Source: Engraulis encrasicolus
Lineage: Eukaryota > Chordata > Actinopteri > Clupeiformes > Engraulidae
Direction of reading: 5' to 3'
DNA length: 64,000 nt
NCBI RefSeq assembly: GCF_034702125.1
Contig: NW_026945742.1
Span: forward strand, 62,001-126,000
Part shown: piece by piece, positions 1 to 13,200 of the stretch
How the letters are laid out: each line of letters starts with the position of its first letter
Numbering within the stretch: position 1 is the stretch's first letter
Position numbers and translations under genes: made by a program
The notes under the pieces: generated by a model
What the model saw: the letters and a program-made list of their open reading frames with translations, nothing else
Database searches by the model: none
What the model was told of the DNA's origin: nothing

Positions 1-2640
1 GGTGTCATATAGACCGCTGAGCACCACGGCGAACAAACTGGTGTGATAAGTTTTGTGATAAGCACCGGATTCTCGTGCAAATGTAGGTCTACATCTACTT
101 GTACAAGGCTACGACATTTAAACAGAGATTACTACACGAGCTTCGATATGGTCACCAAATATTTTGGGACTGTCATTTATGGTATGCCTACACTTTGGAA
201 TTAGATCAGAGTCTTGTAGTTACACGGGTATATTTGATTTACCTCAACGGTACCCTGTAGGCTACTCAACTTTACAAACAGTTACAGGGCACATGAGAAT
301 CCTGTTCAGATCACAAAAGCTACCACCACACCAGACAGAATCACGGCGGATTCACTCTATCCCCACGGGTCTCACAAACACAGGCTTCACACACATAGGA
401 AACACTGATCTTACCTTTAACTTGTACATCAGGTCCATGCGCCGCTCTTTTCCTTCACTTTGGAGTTGCGCATGCTAACGTTACTTTAGCCGGTGCTGTT
501 CATCCAAAGCCACATCTCTTCGAGACGCACCAAACGTCCAAAGCAATTTGGCATTGAATATGAATATGAGTAGCCGCGAGGATTTGTGTTTCGTGAGGCT
601 CCTTAGTCCTTAGTAAATTGTTAAGTCGTAAAATCCCATGCGAATGGTCTTCCACACATTCTCGCCGGTTGCAAACAAGACACAGGGGAAACAAAAAAAA
701 TAGTTTCTGTTGTACCACTCACTTTGAAATGATCGGGTAGCCTAGTTATAATCTTCTGATCGGTCATCTGCAGTAGCAAACCCTTCAGCTCTGTCGGTCC
801 TCCATTCTTTATCACATATTTTCCCCTTGGAAATCCAACTTTGAGAATGCTCTTAGTTTCGTTATGAAATCCACTTGTAGCAGTCAAAGAGAACAAGCTA
901 GCCAACAACACCGACTGACAGTATTGTGAACTTCAGATTCGCTATGACGTAACTGTCCAGCAAGACTCAACACCAGAAGGAGTCTGCGGCCAGGCTACTG
1001 CTGGCCTCACCACTGTATATTTCAGTGGGCGTTATGCCAAAGCGTTCAGAGTAAAGAAATGATAATCACACGTAGAAAATAGTAAAAAAAATATCAGGAA
1101 ATGAGGGCACACCATACATACTTCTATTAAGTGTATAAAAACGTTTAATACAATATTACCAGGTTGCATTCACAGAACGAGCAAAATGGCGCATGCGCTC
1201 AAGCTTGTTAACGAGGTATTGCGCAATCCGGGGGTGAGGCAAATTCAGAGTTGCCCCAAATTCGGCGTATTCGGAGGAATTTGACATGAAATGGGCAAAT
1301 ATTACGATTTTGGCCACAAAAATGATTGAGAACGAGTGAAACAGTTTAAACACTGCTCAAATGGTAGTTATGGTGCAGATGCTAGAAAATAATAGCTGTT
1401 ATTGTAACTATTATTCACATTTACTGCATCTCATCATAATCATCTGGAGCTGGTGAGGCCGTGCCTCCCCTGCCGTATTGGAGTGCACGTGCCTGGTGCA
1501 CACTATAAGAAAATATTTCCCTACGGGGCGAATAACACCCCCGACGCCGAAGGCGGAATGCTGTCATCTCCGAAGGGAAATGTAGGCTATTTTCCGTAGT
1601 CACGTGTGGACAATACATTATCCCGCCTTTACCAACATTAGAAAGCATACATAGTTAACCATAGTTTATAGCGTGCGCAAAGAAAGATAGTTCGTGGAAC
1701 GCTCATAATTTAAAAAGGTTAACAAGCAACACGGCTTGGCTACTTTCTAACTTGTTACAGCCACATTGCGCTTCAAACTGTTTGCAGGCTGCCTCGTTCA
1801 CTGCGCAATATCTACTAAACTTGGGTTCATAACAGGATCATTTCTATCTAATCGGCGACAGTAGGCTATTCCAGAAAAAAAGCATAGACAACCCAAACAC
1901 TGATGTGCGCCCTGACCATCATCATTAGCCTATCGATCCTGATACAGGCAGAGCCTATAAAAGGGCGTTGAACACAATGGCTATTTTCAGTAGCCTATGC
2001 TTGGGGAAGTATAGCCTCCATCAATATTCTGCGTCTTGATTCACTGTTGGGTTGCAACGTGTCATCATACATTGCGTAGGTATGACACGCCACTCCTGAT
2101 CGCCTTATCGCGTGCTCAATATACGCATTTTCATCTTATCTCGTGAATGTGAACGCCTTTTCTCCGCGCTTTGACTAGCCCGCTGGCGCTGGAGCTAAGC
2201 AGTCCCAAACTGGACAAGAACGTGCGCCGATGTTTATTGGCTATTCGACAGTCTACGTACTAGATTTAAAGACAACATGGCGGGCGAGTACCACGTAAAT
2301 TTACGGTCATCCGAATTGCAATGAATTTATCGTACGTGTCATATTTTTTTACGTGTACGCTCATGAGCACTGAAACATAGCGGCTTATTTTTTCCTAAAT
2401 AGTTTGTATTCTAAACAATGGCTTATGAACTTTGATAGTTTCATGTACAAACATCTCGTGAGAATCTGCATAGCTAAATTTAGTAGCTACAGTAACTTCT
2501 TGTGTAACTGAACGCAAACAATTGCATAACGTAATGTAACCTACCAAATAATAGTGAAACTTTCTAGCCCATAGGCCAATCCCAAGCATTCGTTCTCTAT
2601 TTGAACACATATTTAATTTCCGTGTTGGCATTGACCGCGA
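1..2640. other. Non-coding stretch, nothing recognised
   Basis: I see no exon chain, known repeat end or RNA gene here. The open frames on both strands are short, have no recognisable motif and do not link through plausible splice sites. Base composition is mixed without a strong CpG island. Confidence 0.4.
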
Positions 2641-2649
2641 AGCGTAGCC

Positions 2650-2800
2650 TGTCACGGGGTGACAAGGGCCACTGGTGGAGGTGGGAACCAAAATTTGTTT
2701 TAATTGTTTCGCGAGGGAAGTTGTGGAAACGACGGACATAAACAGAGACTGGAGGGTGAACTAAGCACAGACCTGTATTAACCTGTTAATACAGGTCTGT
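2650..2800. repeat. Dispersed repeat copy A ending in a perfect palindrome
   Basis: This segment shares its opening (GTCACGGGGTGACAAGGGCC), the GACGGACATAAACA motif and a terminal inverted repeat with a second copy at 8484-8612. The end at 2767-2800 is a perfect palindrome: two 16-base arms (ACAGACCTGTATTAAC and its complement) around CT. Both copies are followed by GC-rich DNA. It may be the end of an undescribed mobile element or a piece of an LTR; I do not recognise the family. Confidence 0.6.
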
Positions 2801-2859
2801 GGAACTAAGCTTAGAGAATCTCTGCTAAGACTTTGGACTAATGCACTCAAAATGGGTGC

Positions 2860-3850
2860 AGGTGTGACACGGGTTTTGAGGGGTTTTTTTTGCATGTCTG
2901 GAACACACGGGGCAGAGCGGAGGAGCGGCGACGCAGCGGGGGAGGCGAGAGGAAGAGAGAGTGAGTGCTGTCGAGATGGCGGGTGACCTGAGCCGGAGAA
3001 CAGGTGCGCGAGTGAACGTCTTAACCGGTAGCCGGACGAGGCTGAGCCTAGACGGAGCACACGAAGATCCTAGGGATCGAACGCCGGTGAGCTGTGTATC
3101 CACGGAGGGCGCGGATGGCATTCTGCCCGATGAGGGTCCGCGGGCGGATCACAGTTGAGACGCACGTTGGAAATTGGAGGGGTGTGGACAATCACCCCTC
3201 CCTTGAGTTAAGTGTTGGCATTCCGTAGCTTGGTCCTCGGGACCTTCTATTTGAAGTCTCTCGCAAAAGTTCTGTTGGCGGTCGTTGTCTCTCTCCTCTC
3301 ACTGTTGCTCTTTCTCTCTCTCTCTCTCCCCCCCCCCTTGCTCTCTCACCTGCTGTCGTCCTCCTCCGGCCCACTCCACTGGGCCATGCTGAGTAATTAT
3401 GATCTGCCACAGTAAGTAACACAAATTTTAACTATAGCGATGTAGTTGGCTACCCTTATTCAGTTGCTGTGTAAGAAGTTTGCAGTGAATTTACACTAGT
3501 GTGTCGTGTGCGTTTGTAATTCACGTGTTGTTGGGAGCCATCCTGTTTTTTTACGTAAACAATAACGTTGGTGTAGCACTGTGGCATTCATTGTGCCGAA
3601 CTGTGGCATTCATTGTGCCAAACTGTGGCTGGTGGTGGTGTCCCTGTTTCCTTCAGCCCCGATGCGGATGGATGCCGGATTTGATGTGGCGAGCGCGGAC
3701 TGGTTGGTGGGCGCCCCTTTGGAAGGACCCCCCTTGGACTCTCTCGTTCATGGACTGGTTCGCACACACACGCACCCTCACTCTCATTAGGCCTACAGAA
3801 CTTTGTGTCCACAATTCAGAGAAATAAATGTTGAACCTCAACTGTTCTGG
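2860..3850 (+). other. CpG-rich segment with possible exons and a polyA signal
   Basis: The DNA becomes GC- and CpG-rich from about 2900. A start codon at 2976 (opening MAGDLSRRTG) runs into a possible donor AACAG|GTGCGC, and another donor-like site follows an ERTP-type reading at about 3087. A 21-22 base unit, ACTGTGGCATTCATTGTGCC, is repeated at about 3577-3620. An AATAAA signal lies at 3823-3828. Together these could be the promoter and short exons of a small + strand transcript or an LTR-like unit, but I recognise no protein and cannot fix a splice chain. Confidence 0.25.
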
Positions 3851-4431
3851 TATCTTGGTGTGTTTGGTTATGCAATGCTCTTCGGGGTATAGTTGATTGT
3901 AAGTGTGAAGGTGCCGCTTGGCAACGCACACCTCCCACCTGTGACATAGGCAATAGTGTCCAGCTACAAATAATATCCCGGAATTGTATGTGTGGGTCAC
4001 GAAAAGAGACAAGGCGTGTGTTTGAGATTACGTGGCTATTGGGAAAGGTACGATTAGGACTAGAAGTGAAGGGAAAACATTTTGGAAAAGCAAGACAAAC
4101 ATCATTTCTGTAAGTCCATTGATGCGTTAGAGCCATTGAGGTGTCATTAAATCCATGTAAAGTGCCCCGTAGCTCTACATATAGTTCTTTTCAGCATCAG
4201 CAAGTGCCATCAGCATAACTGATGGATATCTCGTATTTTCGTCTTCTTCAGGAGGGTTATGTCAGGACACCACTGAAGATGAGCGAACTATGAGTCGAGT
4301 CTGCAGGTGAGACACAAAATTACTCCGCTGATGGCAGCAGGTGAGACACAAATTTACTCCGTTGATGGATGCACGTTTTATGGCTGATAAAAAAACATGT
4401 TCATCTTGGCCATTTGGATGCTTGTTGGATT

Positions 4432-5170
4432 AGTTTAGTTTAGTTTAGTTTATTTGATAGGGACAGATACATAACATGTAGGTTGCATAACAACCAAAAC
4501 TGCAAGCATCATAGCATTTATAGCCAAAAGCTAATTTCCAATGCTCGTCCCTAGAAGGGCTTTTAAAACAATACAATAGCAGCAATAACAAATAAAACAG
4601 TATTATCATAAGAACAGCCTATACACTCATTCAGTCCAATCATTCATTTTTGAAACTTTCAATCCTACTTAAAATTGGTGTACATTCTTCCATCCATCTC
4701 ATGCATTCACTAAACATCATAGTCACATTTCCTACCAATCCTACATCTGTCCTGTACTTACTGTTATGTATTTTTACACATTATCACCCACACAAAACAC
4801 ACACATGCACACACACACACACACACAAAATCAGCCCCCCCCCCCACTCACACACACCATATCAATTGCCCCCACCCCTCACTCTCACACACACATGCAC
4901 GCAGCAATTACCCCCCCCCCCCCCCCAAGAATCTGCGATCTCTACCCAATAAGCACACTCACACATGACTACATACCTGGTTGCTTTTTAGGAACTCCTT
5001 CAGCTGAGTTTTAAACTGCTCATGATTGTGAATAGCCTTGATATCAGATGGCAAGCTATTCCATTGATTAGTTCCTTTAATCAGGAATGAAGACTGGCCA
5101 AAGACCGTTTTGCGGTGTGGTACCCTACAGTTGCCCAATACAGCGTTCCTGGTGGACCTCCCAGCAACCT
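4432..5170 (-). mobile_element. Truncated non-LTR retrotransposon, 3' end
   Basis: Read on the minus strand, 5170 to about 4975 encodes a broken C-terminal end of a LINE polyprotein, with readable pieces such as NQWNSLPSDIKAIHNHEQF and KTQLKEFLK. The minus-strand 3' end falls at about 4432-4455 in a (TTAGTT)n-type tail, which is usual for 3' ends of fish non-LTR elements. CA and C tracts have expanded inside it (4797-4926). The copy is 5' truncated and has no long open frame. It may belong to the same family as the RT piece at 11331-11641, but the two do not overlap. Confidence 0.6.
4797..4926. repeat. CA and poly-C low-complexity tract
   Basis: CA repeats at about 4797-4828 and 4880-4900 alternate with runs of ten or more C (near 4834 and 4910-4926). 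They lie inside the LINE remnant and make long meaningless open frames. Confidence 0.9.
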
Positions 5171-6399
5171 GTATTGGTTATACTGTATTGGATACTCAAC
5201 TCCTATGTAATCGTCGTTTTGTTGTCCTAGAGCGACGTCCAGATCACCTGGCATTTATAGATTAGTTTTTTTAGATTGTCACCTTACTCAAGCACCCCCT
5301 GTCTCCAGTTGAAGCTAGAAAATGGAAAGGACTGGGAAGAAACTGATCCAGAGGAAACTGGTGAGGAACAGAAGGCGGTCACCGTCATAGGTCCTCAACC
5401 ACTGCCAATGAAGTGAGCGTGAAAGTCCCTTTGGGAAACTCAACTCCCATTGTCATTGTGACCCAGCACTCCACAGCACACAGTCGAACACTGTACACAA
5501 CAAAATTGCATTCATGCCTCACCCATGCAACGGGGTAGCTCTCAAAAAGTCGTGCAAGTGCCAAATCGGGGCAAAATCGTGGCAAAAGTCGCACAGTGTA
5601 AGCCCAGCTTAAGTTGGCAGGTGTCCCACTGCCTCCTCTCTGGGTACGCTGTGACCCCCCTGGGCACGGTATGGCTTGGTACAGAGCCCATTTCCACTGG
5701 CAACAAAGTGTGAACGCCTTTCACGCCGTGCTTTGCTTGCATGCTGGGCTGGTGTTGTTGCTATGGTTACCATATGCGTCTTTCGGACAGATATTGTAGG
5801 CCTATTGATCTGAACAGACCAATATCTTTGAGTAAGGGAAATAAATTAGTTATACACTGACATGGCTATAAGCCTACTGTATAAAAAATATCAACCAAAT
5901 GATATAGACTTCAAGGAAAGGATTAAACAAACTCGTCTGATAGGATCTTTTTTGTCTTTCCCTACCAAATGGTAAAATGACGGCGCATTGGATCATTTAA
6001 AATATTCGGGTACCATAGGCCACAGCATGTAAAACAGCTGCCATTACAATATCTCCGGTGCCATCAACATTGGCAAAGGCAAGGGATCACAATTTACACC
6101 TTTATGTTCCGTAAGCCTGGGCTCACTTGGCAAATTCGCAGACACGGGAATGCATATGCATAACCTGGGACTCTTGACTGCTCTTTCACGTAGGTTCTAG
6201 CAACAATGCAAGCATTTTAGTGGCATAGAACTAGACCTAAGAAAACAAAGGAAATACAAGGCAAACTGCACAACATTGAGCACACATAGGCCTACAGTGC
6301 AGCTGATGTCCCGTTCGACAGCCAAAATCAACCACGTCTGCGGAGCGCAAACGTCCATTATAGGCCTATAGGTTTTGGGTAATTCTGCAATATTGGTCG

Positions 6400-8238
6400 A
6401 AGTACAGTTGAGGACATGTCTCTTGATTTCTCAGTGAGAGGGACCATTATGAACTGTTTCTGTTTTTCTGGAAACAAATAGGCTACACTGATGGAGATAA
6501 TGTCCAATGAGTTGAATTTGGATTTTTCCATTTCCAAATTGAGTTTAAACAAAAAAGGCTAAAAATGGCAAGGACAAAATTATTAGCCCCCTTATCATTA
6601 ATAGTCCATAGAGTGCCATTTATGAACCAAAATTGATATCAGGCACTTGGATTAGTTGTTAACTATGTTGGCACATGCCCTACCAGGGATTTTGGGCCAT
6701 TTTTTCATTGCAAATAGTTAACCTGATCCAAATTGCATGGATTTAGTAACCTTGAAGAACATTTGAACAATTTTGGATGAAAGTTTTGGGTTATTATCTT
6801 ATTGAAAGATCCAGTGAAGAGTCTTAGCTTCCTCTATGATCATATCTTTGCATGGTCACCTTCCACATTCTATCATATCTTCTGTTTCTATGGTGCCGTA
6901 CACCCAAACAAGGTTTCCTGTGGCTGAGGCTGCCACAGAATGATGCTTCCACCACCATGTTTAATTGTGGAAACCATGTTATGAAGTTTTAAGGACTATC
7001 CCTTTCTTCACCTGACAGAAGCAGAATTCATGCATCAAGGTGCAGGTGCAATTGAATCTCATCAGATGAAAGCAAAGACTTTCAAAACTCAATAACACTC
7101 TGATATTTACCGCCTTTAGTAAGAGGGTCTTCTGTGATGATGGCCCCAAAGCCCAATATGATGACAAGCCCTAACAGCTGTCTTTCTTGAAATAAAAGTT
7201 CCAGGTGAGGCCAGGTCAATAACAATCATCTAGGCAGGTGTCCAATGCTAATGAGTCTAATGCTGGTCTAATGAGACTAAGCAGTTTCCACAGTTAAGCC
7301 CGATTTGCACGGGATAAATATTACCTATGGACCCCTGGTAATTCGTAATTACCCCTGGACCTCCATGATTTTTCGGGGCGCATTTGGACGGGATAAATAA
7401 ACGTCTGTTATTTATTCAATTCACAGACATTACAAGGGAGTGCAGACGGCGCGCCTATGTAAAATTACCCCAGGACGTCTGCGTTTTGCCGAAATACAGT
7501 AGGTAATTCGTGGCGGAATTATTACCTCACAAATCGCAGACATGGCACATTCACAGAGGACTAATAACTCAGGCCTTCTCTGTAATTATTCAGAATTACC
7601 AGGGGTCCATAGGTAATAAAGGTCCCGTCTGAATCAGGCTTTACACATAGTGATGGGGGCATCACGTTTTTAGACTGTTATTCAACCTCAGACACAGGGA
7701 GTCTGGGTCTGGATCTGTATTGTTGGGTCCTCCAACAACATTGTAACCCAAAGTAAATATTTACATTAGTTCAGAGGTTCTTCAAGGACACTAAAATCAT
7801 GATACTGGAATGACCCGCTCAAAGTCCAGTCCTCAATCCCACTGAGAGTCTGTGGCAAATGTCAATGCTCAGCATCCATGCAATTTGGACCAGCTAGAAC
7901 ACTTTGCAGTGAAGAAATGGGCCAAACTCCCTAGTGTGGCATGTGCCAACCTAGGTAACAACTGATCAAAGTGCCTGTTGTCAGTTTTGGTTCATAAATG
8001 GCGTCATATTGACAATTAATGATCAGGTGGCAAATAATTTTGTCCTTGTCATTTTTGCCCTTTTTTGTTTAAACTCATTGTAAAGATAGAAAAATGCAAA
8101 TTCAACTCATTGGACATTATCCTGATCAGTGTATTTGTTTCCAGGATAACAGTAACGGATCATAATGGTAATTCTCACTGAGAAATCCAGAGAAATGTCT
8201 AATTTCAGGAGGGAGACTAATAATAGCGTCCTCAACTG
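6400..8238. mobile_element. Tc1/mariner-like element with long inverted repeats
   Basis: The left part (about 6400-6720) and the right part (about 7890-8238) are inverted copies. Matching blocks are, on the left, GAGTTTAAACAAAAAAGGC, CAAGGACAAAATTATT and GTTGGCACATGCC, and their complements on the right. Between them, 6850-6975 keeps a decayed Tc1-transposase-like piece (GCTGAGGCTGCCACAGAATG). No open transposase remains, so it is non-autonomous. A Harbinger-type MITE is inserted at 7297-7640, which dates it as younger than this element. Confidence 0.7.
7297..7640. mobile_element. Harbinger-type MITE nested in the Tc1-like element
   Basis: Imperfect terminal inverted repeats begin AGCCCGATTTGCACGGG on the left and AGCCTGATTCAGACGGG on the complement of the right end. 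Both continue into ATTACCTATGGACCCCTGG. The unit is flanked on both sides by TTA (7294-7296 and 7641-7643), the 3-bp duplication typical of PIF/Harbinger elements. It has no coding capacity. Confidence 0.75.
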
Positions 8239-8483
8239 TAAGCTGAAGCGCAAAGCTGCCAATCGACATCATGTGCATGAATTTTTGACTGAGAATAGAG
8301 CGAAACATCACGTCGTTTAATAAATGTATGTAGGCCTACTTCATTATTGAAATAAACACATAGGTTGTCATTAATGTTTCGCCCTTGTGAGTCAATGCCT
8401 CCCCTTAAAAAAAAAAAACCTCAAATCTTGCTAGGCCTGCTTAATGCTACTGTTAAGAACAGACAGAATACTTAGATGGTTTT

Positions 8484-8612
8484 GTCACGGGTTGACAAGG
8501 GCCACTAGTGGGGGTGGGAACCTTATTGTTTCTTGATGGGATTTTGGAAGTGACGGACATAAACACTAAACAGTGACTGGAGGTCACAGACCTAGATTAA
8601 CCTAGGTCTGTG
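8484..8612. repeat. Dispersed repeat copy B with imperfect palindrome
   Basis: This is the second copy of the 2650-2800 repeat: GTCACGGGTTGACAAGGGCC, then GACGGACATAAACA, then an inverted repeat at 8585-8612 with arms CACAGACCTAG and CTAGGTCTGTG around ATTAAC. The palindrome sequence differs from copy A while the pairing is kept, so the hairpin itself may be what is conserved. Confidence 0.6.
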
Positions 8613-8736
8613 CTGGAGGTATTGAAAGGTCCCCTCTACGCAATTCATACAATGATGACCCATTCCTAGGCCCCTTGGCCCGGAACAGCCCCCCTCCCCC
8701 CCCTGTCAGCATCCCTGACCGTAGGCTAGAGCGTGG

Positions 8737-8737
<1 letters not shown>

Positions 8738-8769
<32 letters not shown>
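8738..8769. repeat. Poly-C tract of about 32 bases
   Basis: An uninterrupted C run that gives a poly-Gly frame on the minus strand. The length in the assembly may be unreliable. Confidence 0.95.
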
Positions 8770-9799
8770 ACGCCTGCCGTAGCGATCGACTCGACTGCAA
8801 GGTGAGTTGGAATTCCCCGTTGGCCATGGCATTACTGAATTAAGTTGTTTTTGCATGGTTTACATTGCGTTGCATTGTTAGATGATTGACTGTCAATCCA
8901 GCGATATATTTGATCATGTTGGTGGGGTGTGGTATTGTTTAAAACTGTAGGCTTTGTATTGCTCAAAAGCAAACGGGCGCCTATCAGAGCCAGATCTGGC
9001 CATGTGTAGGCTTGATCATGGCTGGCTAGAACTAAAACTACGCTCTAGGGCCACATGGCAACTATCAAGGAATGTCTCCGAGCGAAATTTCAGCTCGTGT
9101 GCATATACGGAATAAAAGGAATTTGTTTTATGGTTCTGCTATGGTTTGTTTGGTGACATCACGATCGTCCGTCAAATGCTTTCTTCTGGTTCCGATTCCT
9201 TTATGCATGCAATTGTGGTCACTTTTGCTAAAAACGCTAACCGCTTGTGGAGAGTATCAGCAATCTAGCTTTCAATAGGATAGGATCAGCAACCTAGCTT
9301 ACAATAGCCCACAAGCTCGCAGGTACCTAGAGATTCCAGTATATCTTGAGGGATTTATGTTCATTCATTTCGTCTTGCATTTCCCCATTAGTTACAACAG
9401 TACTCCGGGAGCGTGTCTATGTTCCCACAGCTCATTGGTCCCACAGCTCATTGGTCCCACAGCGTTATTACTGCTGCTCCATGTTCTCACATTTCTAACA
9501 ATCTATTAAAATTTAGGCCCTATGAAATGTGGGAGCATGCAGTTGTCAAAACAAACACTCAAGGACACTGTACAGAGAGACAAAATAAAAATGACACAAA
9601 CAGATTGTAAACAGAAATAAATATATAGAAAACGGAATAAAATGGAATTTGAATAATTTCTTTAAAAAGTAGGAACATGGAGCAGTAAGAATAAGCTGTG
9701 GGATCAACAGGCTGTGGGACCAATGGGCTAGAGCTGACCCCAAACCTCCCTCCCAAAGCCTCATACAGTGTTGATGTGTTGATGCCATTGGGCCGGGAG

Positions 9800-10048
9800 A
9801 CTAGTCTCTTGGTCCAGCGCTATCGTGCTGTGTCTCCCATTGCTGGACCATTGCAGTTGATGAGGTTGCACGTTCGATCCCCGAGGGTAGTGAACAGGTG
9901 CAAAATGACCTCCGTCACAGTGGTGCCGTGACCCGGATGGGAGTGAGGTTTAAGGGGGAGAGTGTAACGTAGGCCAACTAGCAGAGTTGGCATGGGACGT
10001 TGATCCCCGAGGGGGATGAACAGGTGCAAGATGACCTCCGTCACACAT
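9800..10048 (+). repeat. tRNA-like (SINE-type) repeat with duplicated tail
   Basis: GTTCGATCCCC at about 9871 resembles a tRNA B box, preceded at 9811-9825 by a weak A-box-like TGGTCCAGCGCTATCG. The following motif GAACAGGTGCAA..TGACCTCCGTCACA occurs twice, at about 9891-9920 and 10017-10046, each after a GATCCCCGAGGG block. This looks like a tRNA-derived SINE or a dimer of its body. It is not a functional tRNA. Confidence 0.4.
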
Positions 10049-10200
10049 GGTCCGCTATTTTTAAATTTCCTGAAATGGGCATTTTTAGCTGCAAAACCCA
10101 TTGTCCTTTAGTTATATTAGTAAATATTGGTTTATGTATTAATATTCATGAGTATTTATCGAAATAAGTAATTTTGGTGTGCAAACTGTTTTAAGATACT

Positions 10201-13200
10201 ATGACGCAGAAAAGGAGATTTCGAAAGAGAATGGAGTCATTCCAGGCAAGGAGTGAGGAGTGGGCGGACAATATCAAATTGCACCGCAACATGTCCCACT
10301 TTGTGGACGATTTGGAAATAACAGTAAGTTTGCATTTTTTGAAGGAATGTTTTGATCATACCACATGTAGCTAAGTCCAGGTATAATTTCATCATATGGG
10401 AGGGACATTGAAGAAAATACATTTACATATTAACGTAACTGTTAAACTACACAAACTAAGATGGACGGTTATACATGAGCTGTGGTCATTGGCTCTGATA
10501 TTTGCTACTGGTGGTCATATTATGCATTTTCAGTCAATAACTGAAGATTCTTAACTGTTTCAGGTGGAGAAAATGAAGGCCCTTGGGCTACGCCCTGTCC
10601 TTTTATATGCTGTGCATAAAAAAGGAGGGGGGTATTCATCAAAGCTGCTCTGTCCATACAACTGTCCCCCTCAGGTCACGGGAATGCTATCCAAAATTGA
10701 GCAGCTTTATAAGCTACTCCTTGATGGTATGATTAACCAATCAGATTGTTTTTCAATACTTGAGCTTCCATATAACCCCATGTCAAAGTCTGTCTTACCA
10801 CTAGGTGTGGCACAGTACATACATACGGTTAAATCCTTTGGTTTAGTAGGTTAACAGTACAGGGTAAATGATAATAGACATACTACAGTACATGAACTGT
10901 TATTTACAATCATCATTATTGTGGTGCACTCTAGGTTACCAGTTGGTCTATAGTATTATGGAGAAGATCCCCCTTTTCCTGTATGAAAAGGGGGATCAAT
11001 TTTCTCTATCATAATGAATACTTAAGTTGATGGTGGTTCTTGTAACTTTTTTTTTTTCAATTCTTTCTTAACATCAGACTCAAAATACATGGTCCATATC
11101 AAGGTAGACAACAGTCAAAAATTGAGAAGTTAAGAAAAGACAAATAAGAGATCAAATAAAAGAATAAAAAGAAAGATGGGAACACACCCATCAAACAAAT
11201 AGGCACTCTCTCCTGTGTCGCCTACGTTTGGAGGAGAACTGCACAGAACACTTTGCAGGACTCAGTAGGGTTTGAATAATGCTGTTCTGAGAGCAGTCCA
11301 ATCTGCACATGAACTTGTAAATAACATTTCTTAAGACAGTACCACACCTAGACACATTGGAGTATACAAAGAGGTAACTAGCACTGGTCTTGGTAGCTTC
11401 ATCAACATTATATCATGATATGCTGCTGTCAGATTCTGGTTGCTGATTGTCTTATACCTACACCATAAGTCAGCAGTATAGATGGGTGTGCAGAAGGCGT
11501 TAAACAGAGATAATTTGACTTTGACATTGAGCACATGCTAAACTTGTGAAGTAATATGTTGGCCTGGGCATATAATTCATGCTCTTCACTGAGATCATCT
11601 GATATTATATGACCAAGGTACTTGACTTCTTCACACACCATAAGTGGGCTATCACACAGATGAAAAAACAGGGAATGTCATCGTCTTATCTTCATTAGGC
11701 CTACTTCTCACTATCATGATATTGCCTTTCTTTGCATTCGTTTGATTTAAAAAGGTAACATTTTTTGAATGGGTAGCATGCATTGTGGAAATAAAGTACT
11801 AAACATTTCACACAATGTACCTTTAAATATCAACTTACTATCATACTGTGTATTTTCTGGCAATCCATGCAGTAATCTGTGGAAATAAACTACTAAACAT
11901 TTTACACAATGTACCTTTAAATATCAACTTACTATCATACTGTGTATTTTCTGACAATCCATATACTAATCTATACCCGTAATATACCCCTTAAAGTGTG
12001 GACACCAGAAGGTGAGGAGCGGCGGAGGAGGAAGTACAGGAGAAGGGAAGGTACGGTGACCCATATATCTGAATATATTTATACTTGTGTTGTCTAGATG
12101 GGGTTGTATTAAGTGGGTGGTTTTAAGGTTGTTTTTGGTGAATTGATCCATTTCAATCAATTTGGATATGGGATTAATGTAAGTGTAGCCAATACCATAT
12201 AATAAGCCGTATTTATTTTGCAAGCTGGTCCCTCGTGTTGCAGTCATGCATCTCTGTTGTGGGCTATTCCACAGCAGGGACCTTGGGCTATTGCACAGCA
12301 GGGACCTTCTTGCTGAAAGTTATCCCTTGCTTGCGTGTGTTGGTGAAGAGCAATTTTACTAGGCTGTTGATGATCACTGACAATTACATACATATAATTC
12401 AGGGAAACGGAGAGAGGGGGGCCAGGAGGCAGAGGACGGGGGCCTGGAGGAAGAGCAGGGGGGCCAGGAGGCAGAGGACGGGGGCCTGGAGGAAGAGCAG
12501 GGGGGCCAGGAGGCAGAGGACGGGGGCCTGGAGGAAGAGCAGGGGGACATGCAAGTAGAGGACGGGGGCCTGGAGGAAGAGCAGGGGGGCCAGGAGGCAG
12601 AGGACGGGGGCGTGGAGGAAGAGCAGGGGGGCCAGGAGGCAGAGGACGGGGGCGTGGAGGAAGAGCAGGGGGGCCAGGAGGCAGAGGACGGGGGCCTGGA
12701 GGAAGAGCAGGGGGGCCAGGAGGCAGAGGACGGGGGCCTGGAGGAAGAGCAGGGGGGCTTCGGTGGAAATGATGGTATGTGGCTTTTACTAATGATTAAG
12801 AAAGAGTTCTGATCCAATACAGCAGTTGAAATTCAGAATGCAAGGTGTATTGTTTAGGGAGATATTAAGACTTCTCGTTCTCTCTCCCAGCAGGACCAGG
12901 AGCCTCATGTACAAAACTCACAGACACAAAACTTCTTCAATTGTTTTACATGGACATGTCCAGATGTACTAAAACTGATTAGACGGGGAAAACTGTGGAT
13001 ATACTGCACAGCTCGAGGCCACTTTATTAGAATTGTGTGAAAAAGTTGATTTATTTCCATAATCCCATCAATAATGTTAAACTGCCATGCATTGTATTAT
13101 ACATTCATGGCCCAGTTTTTTAACTATTCCAATCATTCAATTGTTTATTTTTACGTATTTTGGCCTTCCAGCTCAAAAAAAACATGAATTGGTGAATTCG

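Noticed and set aside
12235..12558. Arg/Trp-rich and RGG-like readings of the minisatellite
   Set aside because: Both frames hit stops before the donor at 12774 or do not match the phases of the neighbouring exons; the acidic frame fits.
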